A stretch of 64,000 nt of DNA from Mangifera indica (lineage: Eukaryota; Streptophyta; Magnoliopsida; Sapindales; Anacardiaceae). Positions 56,901 to 64,000 of this stretch are shown here, piece by piece. Where the stretch lies: assembly GCF_011075055.1 (NCBI RefSeq), contig NC_058144.1, positions 16,049,807 through 16,113,806 of the forward strand. The letters are read 5' to 3'. Under the pieces are notes generated by a model that did not search any database, was not told the DNA's origin, and saw only the letters and a list, made by a program, of their open reading frames with translations. Both the position numbers and the translations under genes were made by a program. Each line of letters begins with the position of its first letter. Positions within the stretch are counted from its first letter, which is position 1.

Positions 56901-58090
56901 CCAGCCTATCGAAGTAATCCTAAGGAGATGAAAGAGCTTCAGAGGCAAGTTAAAGAGCTATTGAAGAAAGGATACATAAGGGAGAGCATGAGTCTAATGT
57001 TGTAACGGTGATTCTAGTGCCTAAGAAGAATGGGTCATAAAGATGTGTGTTAACTATCAAGCCATCAACAAAATCACCAAAAAGTATTACTATCCTATAC
57101 CTAGACTAGATGATATACTTGATGAATTGCATGGATCATGTATCTTTTCAAAACTTAACTTAAAAAGTGGATTTCATCTAATTAGGATGAAAGAAGGTGA
57201 TGAATAAAACTGTCTTTAAAACCAAACATGGCTTGTATGAGTGGTTGGTGATGCCATTTGAGTTTACTAACACACCTAGTATGTTTATGAGGTTAATAAA
57301 CCATATCTTACGTGCATTTATAGACAAGTTTGTAGTTATCTATTTTGATGATATACTTTTTATAGTTGCAGTCTAGATAAGTATAAAGGACACGTATGTG
57401 ATGTTTTGCTTGTGTTTAGGAAAGAAAGATTGTTTGGCAATCTTAAGAAGTGTTCTTTTTACACTGACCAGGTTATGTTCCTAGGATTTATGGTCTCATC
57501 TAAAGGGATTAAGGTAGATGAGTAGAAGGTCAAGGTTATTTGAGAATGGCCAATGCTTACTTCCATTATTGAGGTTGGGAGTTTTCGTGGTCTAACTAGT
57601 TTCTATAAGAGATTTGTGCGATACTTTAGTACACTAGCTACACCATTAACTAAAATAATTAAAAAGAATGTATGGTTTAGGGTAAGGACCAAGAACGTGC
57701 ATTTGTTTTGATTAAAGCAAAGTTGAGTACTATATCTTTACTTGTTTTGCTTGATTTTTCTAAACTGTTTGAAGTTGAGTGTGATGCTTTAGGCATAAAC
57801 ATTGGAGTTGTTTTGATGCAGGAAAACTAACCCATAGCATTTTTCAATGAGAAACTCAATGAGGCCACCTTGAAGTACCCTACTTATGATAAGGAGTTAT
57901 ACGTTTTGGTGAGGGCATTAGAGATATAGCAGCATTACCTTTGGTTATGCGAGTTCGTCATCTAAATAGATCATGGGTCTCTAAAACATTTAAAGGGACA
58001 AGGTAAGTTGAACAAGAGACATGCCAGGTGGGTTGAATTCATGGAAACTTTTCCTTATAACATCAATTACAAGCAAGGGAAAGAAAATGT
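56901..58090 (+). pseudogene. C3 reverse transcriptase and RNase H
   Basis: MKELQRQVKELLKKGYIRES opens the domain (about 56928). The PKKNG and [20 protein letters not shown] segments are present in other frames. [20 protein letters not shown] and [20 protein letters not shown] follow (57235-57355), with the YFDD box intact and a shift just after it. TSIIEVGSFRGLTSFYKRFV leads to RNase H, which has [33 protein letters not shown] and a W codon (TGG) at the position where C2 has TAG. Several one-base shifts break the frame. Confidence 0.84.
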
Positions 58091-59365
58091 TATGATAGAT
58101 GCATTATCACGCAGGTATACTCTAATCTCAACTTTAGATACTGAGTTGATTAGGTTTGAGTATATAAAGGATTTGTATGTGACTGAAGTAGATTTTTCTA
58201 GTATTTATTATGCTTGTAAGAAAGTTGCATTTGGTAAGTTTTATAAGCATGATGGATATTTGTTTAGGGAGAATAAATTATGTATGCCCATGAGTTCTTT
58301 GCATGAATTGCTTGTTAGATAAGCACATGGTGATGCAGTAATGGGTCATTTTGGCATAGCTAAAACCTTAAGCATCTTACAGGAGCATTTATTTTGGTCA
58401 CATATGAAAAGGGATATTGAGCGTATTTGTAATAGATGTGTTTGGTGTAAACATGCTAAGTCAAAAGTTTTACCTTATGAATTGTATACACCTTTACCAA
58501 TACCTAGTGAACTTTGGGTTGATATTTATGTAGACTTTATGTTAAGGTTGCCTAGGACAAGCAATTTTTGTAGTCGTTGATAGATTTTTCAAAATGGCAC
58601 ACTTTATTCTGTGCCATAAAACTGATGAAGCTACTAATATTGTTGATTTATTTTTCAGGGACATAATACACTTACATGAAGTTTCAAAGAGCATTGTGTC
58701 TGCTCGAGATGTTAAGTTCCTCAACTACTTCTAGAATGTATTATAGGGAAAACTAGGTACGAAGCTCTTATTTTCCGCTATATGTCACCCGTAATCCGAT
58801 GAGCAAACTGAAGTAGTAATAGGACATTAACTAAATTATTATATGTTATGATTGAAAAGAACTTAAAAACTTAGGAGGAATGTTTACCACACGTAGAATT
58901 TGCATATAATAGGACAGTGCATTCCACTACAGGGTATTCCCTGTTTAAGATCATTTATGGTTTTAATCCACTAAATTTTTTGGATCTTTTGTCATTGCCT
59001 GTTGATGAGAGAACTAGCTTAGATGGGAAAAGAAAAGCAGAGCTTGTGAAAGAGATTCATGAGAAGGTTAAACAAAACATTGAAAAACAGACTAAGCAGT
59101 TTGCTAAGCAAGCTAACAAAGGAAGGAATAATGTGGTATTTCAACTAGGAGATTGGGTGTGGATACACATGCGAGAAGAAATATTTCCTCAGCAGTGGAA
59201 GTCAAAACTACACCCAATGGGAGATGGTCCATTTTAAGTTCTCGAGCAAATTAGAGATAATGCCTACAAATTGGATCTTCTAAGTGAGTATAATGTAAGT
59301 GCTACTTTTAATGTTTTTGACTTATCTTAGTTTGATGATGTAGATTTGAAGGCAAATCCTTCTCT
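58008..59365 (+). pseudogene. C3 integrase with GPF module
   Basis: 58008-58322 covers the end of RNase H and start of integrase ([40 protein letters not shown]). The zinc site is intact in 58341-58580: GHFGIAKTLSILQEHLFW, then [30 protein letters not shown] holds the first Asp; a small deletion then shifts the frame before AIFVVVDRF. The second Asp region reads IVSARDVKF and the Glu is in DEQTEVV. The frame at 58917-59237 contains NNVVFQLGDWVWIHMREEIF and GDGPF, the GPY/F module of chromovirus integrases. No chromodomain follows; the frame continues to the LTR. Confidence 0.86.
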
Positions 59366-59377
59366 AGATAGAGGGAG
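59366..59377 (+). other. Polypurine tract of C3
   Basis: AGATAGAGGGAG immediately before the 3' LTR. It is translated in frame as part of LDRGSDGD. Confidence 0.82.
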
Positions 59378-59720
59378 TGATGGAGACATCATCAAAGGAC
59401 CGATTAGAGCACCGAGCTACGGGGTTGATCCACTTCAAATACTAGTAAAACCAATTACAAGGAGTCGAGCCAAGAAGTTAGAACAAGCCTTAAATTGACT
59501 CATGGAAGAGCTTTGGTCCAAATCAAGCATCATAGAGGTTATTGGGTCAAGGAAGGCATCAAAGGACTAGTTAATTTGATCCAGTGCTCAGTTCAAGAAG
59601 GAGTAAAGGAATCGACCATAGGGGATAAAAACCCAACCCAAGAGTAGCATGTCATATTCGATAGTCAAGGAAACATTCCAAGGAAGGCATCCAAGCATGC
59701 CTTGGTTAGGTTTAGGATTA

Positions 59721-59757
<37 letters not shown>

Positions 59758-60210
59758 TTTGTAATGGGCTAAGACTTTAGCTTTTATTTATGTTATGTGT
59801 TATGTAATGGGTTGCTTAAATTAGTTATTTTTAAAGCATAACTATCACGTTGGTTTTTAACTTAGGTTATTAGGCATTTAATTAGTTAATGGGCTTAGGT
59901 AAATTAGGTAGTCCATTAGGTTAAGGTCAAGTTAGGCCTTTAAGGTTTATAGACATCATTTAAAAAACAATAATTTTTTTGGAGGAATGAACAATAACCG
60001 TGAATTTCAACCTTATTTCAAGATTTCAACTTCTTGATTCAAAACTGTCAAGAACTTATTAAGGTTCATCTCTTGTGGCATTCTAATCGCTAATCTATAT
60101 CAAAGTTGTACGAATTTCATTCATATCAGGTCAAGATGAAACTTATTTTAATCTTGGACAAAGATCGATTCTTGATTGGGTTTCGCACATTGTCGTTGAA
60201 GTTCACATCA
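59378..60210 (+). repeat. 3' LTR of C3 (family C)
   Basis: 833 bp. The polyprotein frame continues into it and encodes GVDPLQILVKPITRSRAKKL (59424-59480) before a TGA. An expanded ATT microsatellite (about 59722-59757) is found only in this copy. Confidence 0.9.
59722..59757 (+). repeat. ATT microsatellite within the C3 3' LTR
   Basis: About eleven ATT units. The other family C LTRs have only two or three at this place (for example 27318-27328 and 52970-52980), so expansion occurred after insertion. Confidence 0.9.
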
Positions 60211-60372
60211 GGTTTGGTGATGACTCGATTCAACATAGAGGAATCTAAGAAAGGAATTTTCTCCATGTCCCATGATTTATATCCCGAAAAAATGATGTGT
60301 CCTTAGACATAATTTGAAAGGGATAAAATTTCTTGGCTTTTATATGCATCTGCAATAAGATCAATCATTAGA
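60211..60372 (+). pseudogene. F1 reverse transcriptase/RNase H continuation
   Basis: After the GGTTT duplicate the translation is VMTRFNIEESKKGIFSMSHD and LYPEKMMCP, then SWLLYASAIRSII, matching LTRFFMEEFK and MSYSIYLSKEM in E1. The similarity ends at about 60372, followed by unrelated DNA. Confidence 0.78.
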
Positions 60373-61620
60373 TGATCAACAACCCTCTTTCTCTCTTCTT
60401 TTTCTGTCAATAGCCTCACCAAAAAGTCTCACTAGAGCCTTTGTAATAATCAACAATAATTAGCCTTGAACTTTATCTCTCTCTCTCTAATGTTGCACAC
60501 ATTTGGACAGGAATAAAAATCCCTAAAACATGGTTGAGATGCCTTATTTAAACTACTTCTATGTAATGTCATAAATGGGTGTTCATGGTTCGCATGGATG
60601 ACTATTCACCATTTAAATTTCTCCGATGTGACAATTATTCACTTCGGTTGATATGACAAATTATGCGTAAGCATCCTTACCTTATGCATGTTCATTCATC
60701 ATTTCAAAATCATAAAATCAACATATTTTCATCTTAACACAACCATAAATATACTCACACAAAAAAATATATAAGAAATGACTATTTTACCCTCGAGATG
60801 TATATGTGGGTGTTACAATTATCATCAAATTCTTGTTTGGGATTGAAGTTGAACCTACTGTTTGTCCAATTCAATGTGGTTGGTTCGGCCTTGAAGAAAT
60901 GATTTAATTCGAGTAGGGTTCCTCATTACCAAATTAAAAAAATAATAATAAATTCCAAAGCTTTGTAATTATGAAGGGTAGATCTTTCTTCTTTCAATTC
61001 AACTTTTGAGCCATGGTCCATGCATCTAGTCCATGTGAATTGTGAACAGCTAGAGGTGTTAAATGGGTCTGGCCAACCCAAACCCTAACAACATAAGCGC
61101 CAATTCAATATTGTAACCAATCGGGCCTGGCCCATCGGCTTATGTATTAGGCCCGTAGGCTACACCCTTATTGTAGATATATATTAAAAAAAATAAATTT
61201 GAGGGTAGACGTTGTTGGCTTCTTCCCTTTTGTTGTGTGGCAGAATTCTATTGTGGCAACATAATGCTTATTTAATTTTTTTAATTTATATATTATTATA
61301 CATATGGTCAAGATAATTATGTGTGTGAATGATTGAGTTAAAGCTGAATTTAAATTACAAAATTGGGTAATTGAAAATATTTTTGAAAAATTAAAAAATT
61401 TTAGCGTTGAAGACGAATAGATAAATGATATATATATTATTATATTTATTTTTGTAATCGTATAAGATGTAAATTAATTTATTTTACTATATTATATCAT
61501 TTTTTATGATATAACTATGGTGTTCCTCCATCATAAATAAAAAATTAGCAATAAAATATCTGAGATATTGTATTCAATTTTAATAATTACAAAATAATTT
61601 AGAAAATATAATTTTAAAAA
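60373..61620. other. Unassigned intergenic DNA
   Basis: No coding homology. The first part (60373-60830) has a CT dinucleotide run (60474-60497). The middle (61040-61160) has GC-richer phrases such as GGGCCTGGCCCATCGGC, common in plant intergenic repeats. The last part (61200-61620) is very AT-rich. One or more small non-autonomous transposons may be present, but no terminal repeats were found. Confidence 0.35.
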
Positions 61621-61657
61621 GGGAAATTATATTAAATGACCAAATTACCCCTCCATT

Positions 61658-61730
61658 AAGCAAAAATGTCCAATTTTCATATTCTTAAGCAAAAATGCCC
61701 AATTTTCCTATTCCTAACAAAAATGCCCTA
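61658..61730 (+). repeat. 29-bp subterminal repeats of M1
   Basis: AAGCAAAAATGTCCAATTTT (61658) and AAGCAAAAATGCCCAATTTT (61687) begin two adjoining 29-bp units, with a third, partial one at 61716. Subterminal repeats near the ends are common in Mutator-like elements. Confidence 0.75.
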
Positions 61731-61768
61731 AACTTTTTTTAAAATATCAAAATTACCCTTCACCACAT

Positions 61769-61778
61769 CTATATAAAC
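61769..61778 (+). promoter_or_regulatory. TATA box of M1
   Basis: CTATATAAAC, followed about 25-35 bases later by a CT/CA-rich stretch (ACTCACTCTTATTACACACAC), a typical plant core promoter. It lies about 1.4 kb upstream of the transposase ATG, so the leader may contain an intron. Confidence 0.6.
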
Positions 61779-62029
61779 CCTCTCACTCACTCTTATTACA
61801 CACACTTCTCATATCACTCAAATACTCACTCTCACTCTCATTTTCACTCAATATCAATTAGTAAGGATTCGTTCAGACGGAAGAAGTTCGTATTTTTAAA
61901 TTCAAATAGAAAAAAGGTTATTCATAAAAGAAAAGGTATTTATACGAATCTTAACTTAAAAACTTAATTTTATTTGTTAAATCTAGTTTATATGTCATGT
62001 AAAAGGGGTACTTGAATATTAGATAATAA

Positions 62030-63125
62030 TATAGGGGTTAAAGAATGTTAGAGAAATATGGGGGGTATTTTGATAGTATACAATATATAAAAGATTTTAA
62101 TAACATGTTAAGAATAGATAAGCATATTTTGATACAAGACAACATATAAGAGTGTTAAATGAAGTGTTAGATAATTATGGGGGGTCAAAAAAATGTTATA
62201 AAAAATGAAAGACATTTTGATATTAAACATTGTAAGAGCATTATAAATGAAATTTTAGGAATAGATAGATGTATTTTGATATGAGACAACATACAAGGGT
62301 GGTAAATGCAATGTTAGATAATTATAGGGAGTAAAAAATATAGGGGTATTTTGATATTACATAATACATAAAAGATTTAAATAATAGGTTTAAAATAGAT
62401 AGATGGTTTTTTATGCAAGACAATATAAAATGGTGTTAAATAAAAGATTAGATAATTATAGGGGGTTGAAAAATATTAAGAAAAATATGGGAGTATTTTG
62501 ATATTACATAATATATGAAATATTTAAAAACATGTTAGAATGAATTGATGTATTTTGATAATAGGAAACATACGAGGGTATTAATGAAATATTAGATAAG
62601 TATGGGGGGCTAAATGAAATGTTAAAAAATATATGGGATATTTTGATATTAAACATTATAAAAACGTTTTAAATGAAATGTTAAGAATAGATAGATACAT
62701 TTTGATACAAGATAACATACAAGGTTGTTAAAAAATTGTTAGATAATTATAGGGGGTTAAATGAAATATTAAAAAAATATAAGAGGTATTTTGATATTAA
62801 AAATTGTAAGAATGTTGTTAATGAAATATTAAGAATAGATAAATACATTTTGATACAAGATATTATACATGGGTGTTAAATAAAATATTAGATAATTATA
62901 AGAGGTTAAATGAAATATTAAAAAAATATAAGAGGTATTTTGATATTAAACATTGTAAAAACATTTTAAATGGAATGTTAAGAATAGATAGATACATTTT
63001 GATACAAGATAACATACGAGGGTATTACATAAATTGTTAAATAATTATAGGGGGTTAAACGAAATATTAAAAAAATATGAAGGGTTTTTTAATATTAATA
63101 ATTGTAAGAGTGTTTTATATAATTA
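62030..63125 (+). repeat. Tandem array of about 147-bp units upstream of the M1 transposase
   Basis: About seven diverged units. The anchor GATACAAGA or a variant occurs at 62131, 62278, about 62411, 62557, 62704, 62852 and 63001, so the spacing is 147-149 bp except for one shorter unit of about 134. A second anchor, GTTAGATAATTATAGGGGG or close variants, recurs at 62166, 62313, 62447, 62591, 62738, 62887 and 63036. Units nearest the transposase are most alike. No open frame runs through the array. Confidence 0.88.
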
Positions 63126-63193
63126 TTACAGATTTTTTGTTATAAATGAATAATTTTTTCCCAAAACTTGTCATTATAGGATTGATAATTAAA

Positions 63194-64000
63194 ATGGATG
63201 ATTATGCATCGGTTCGTTACCAAGGAGAATAGATTCAAGGTAGCGACAACACAATGAAATATATTGGAGGATCCAAACAATTGATTAAAATTCCTTGTGG
63301 AACAACATTTGAGGGATTTATTGAGCTTTTGAAGGAGTTTTTCGGTATTGATCCAATAAAAAACTATCTTCAACTATCAATGAACCTAAGAAAAATTGAG
63401 CTCGACTGCCCCGTATAGATCCAAAATGATGAAGATATCCAGGGACTTATTGATATATCTCAGTACTTACAAAAATGTATTTCTGTTTTTATTACATATA
63501 CCCCAATAGAAAAATAGGAGGAAAAAGATGAATATGAAGATGAAGAAGAAATTAGTGGGGTGAAAAAAGAATATGATTTGGAAAACTTGATTGATTTCAG
63601 TAATGATCCATTGTACATTGCAAACTCATGGGCTCATAGAGAGAAAGATAGCGTTCTCGACTGGGGTGACTTTGATAAAAATGATATGTCCGATATTCCT
63701 TTTGAAGAGGTAGAGCCCGAGTATATGCCACTTGGTACCGAGGGTATGGATAGTTTGCAGCTTGAAATCTTATTTCAGGTGGTGGAAATTATTATGGGCC
63801 ATTTTTTGACAATGTCCCCACTGATCTATTTAGGTGGCTTATTGATTTTCCTCCACAGCCATCAACATCATCAGGTGGTACCAGATCGATCCAAAAGAAG
63901 AATGGTGTAAAGCTTGGTGATATTTTTCATAATAAAGTACAATTGAAAGATGTTGTGAAACAATTTGCTTTACTAAAAGGATTTCAATTCATGGTCAAGA
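63194..64000 (+). pseudogene. MuDR-type transposase, N-terminal part (interrupted)
   Basis: The frame from ATG 63194 encodes a compact N-terminal domain (SVRYQGE, KYIGGSKQLIKIPCGTTFEG, FIELLKEFFGIDPIKNY, QNDEDIQGLIDIS) that resembles the PB1/ubiquitin-like module preceding many plant MULE transposases. An acidic stretch (EEKDEYEDEEEISG) and a linker follow. A shift near 63775 moves the frame; in the new frame GGGNYYGPFFDNVPTDLFRW and KLGDIFHNKVQLKDVVKQ match the MuDR N-terminal domain. TAG stops stand at codons 13, 75 and 108. The catalytic core lies beyond the window. In the family the enzyme excises and integrates the transposon. Confidence 0.72.

Larger units (their letters stand above)
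52620..60210 (+). mobile_element. Full-length Ty3/gypsy retrotransposon C3 with GGTTT target-site duplication
   Basis: 7591 bp with LTRs of 830 bp (52620-53449) and 833 bp (59378-60210), perfect 5-bp duplications GGTTT at 52615-52619 and 60211-60215, a good primer site and polypurine tract, and the gene order gag, protease, reverse transcriptase, RNase H, integrase. It keeps more of the integrase C-terminus and LTR tail than C1 or C2. It is inactivated by scattered stops and small shifts. Confidence 0.92.
50433..60372 (+). mobile_element. Ty1/copia retrotransposon F1 (truncated at both ends, split by gypsy C3)
   Basis: Plus-strand copia of the D/E group, present from just before integrase (50433, aligned with 36398 in D1) to the start of RNase H. 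It is interrupted at 52619 by C3 and resumes at 60216. Removing C3 and one GGTTT copy restores a continuous reading frame, LSQNMHIG followed by LVMTRFNIEESKK, which matches E1 and D1. The sequence stops resembling copia at about 60372. No LTR, gag or protease is attached. Confidence 0.84.
61621..64000 (+). mobile_element. Mutator-like DNA transposon M1 (left part; continues past the window)
   Basis: The left end is placed at GGGAAATTAT (61621), followed by three partial 29-bp repeats, a TATA box and a presumed transcript start near 61800. An array of about 147-bp repeats (62030-63125) precedes a MuDR-type transposase frame starting at 63194. The far terminal inverted repeat is outside the window, so the end is not proven. 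The AT-rich flank gives no clear 9-bp duplication. Confidence 0.62.

Noticed and set aside
62030..63125. Regularly spaced repeats resembling a CRISPR array
   Set aside because: The whole 147-bp unit is repeated without unique spacers, the organism is a plant, and a transposase lies next to it; this is a tandem satellite-like array.
63140..63373. Minus-strand 77-codon frame
   Set aside because: It is antisense to the conserved N-terminal domain of the M1 transposase.

Overview
This window is AT-rich plant nuclear DNA, most likely from a flowering plant. It consists almost entirely of degraded LTR retrotransposons inserted into one another, with the start of a Mutator-like DNA transposon at the right edge. 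I see no intact host gene, tRNA, rRNA, CRISPR array or bacterial-type feature. Every protein-coding trace belongs to a transposable element, and each carries stops, frameshifts or deletions. Element names (T, A, S, C, D, E, F, M) are local to this report.

Layout. 1-1728: a short non-autonomous LTR element, T1, with a second primer binding site after its right LTR. 1729-9910: minus-strand Ty3/gypsy element A1, carrying a solo LTR of its own family (A2) inside the reverse transcriptase and a copia gag fragment in place of most of the integrase. 9911-10450: unassigned DNA and a copia scrap. 10451-25227: minus-strand Sirevirus-like Ty1/copia element S1, whose 5' LTR is split by solo LTR A3 (16201-17015, site duplication CAATT) and by complete gypsy element C1 (17501-24707, site duplication GTAGC). 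25228-40977: plus-strand copia D1, whose leader is split by gypsy C2 (27029-34174). 40978-41749: copia scraps. 41750-49136: minus-strand copia E1. 49137-50084: unclassified, promoter-like DNA. 50085-50432: more copia scraps. 50433-60372: plus-strand copia F1, split by gypsy C3 (52620-60210, site duplication GGTTT). 60373-61620: unassigned. 61621-64000: Mutator-like element M1 with a tandem repeat of about 147 bp upstream of its transposase start.

How the parts relate. The copia elements (order gag-PR-INT-RT-RH) form the older layer. Gypsy elements of families A and C (order gag-PR-RT-RH-INT, LTRs mostly about 810-830 bp, primer site like TGGTATTAGAGC) inserted into them later. Families A and C share an unusual trait: the polyprotein frame continues past the integrase, through the polypurine tract and into the 3' LTR, ending in a basic PITRSRAKK-like tail. 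That is reminiscent of CRM-clade chromoviruses. Many in-frame stops are explained by C-to-T or G-to-A changes, as expected for long-methylated, silenced repeats.
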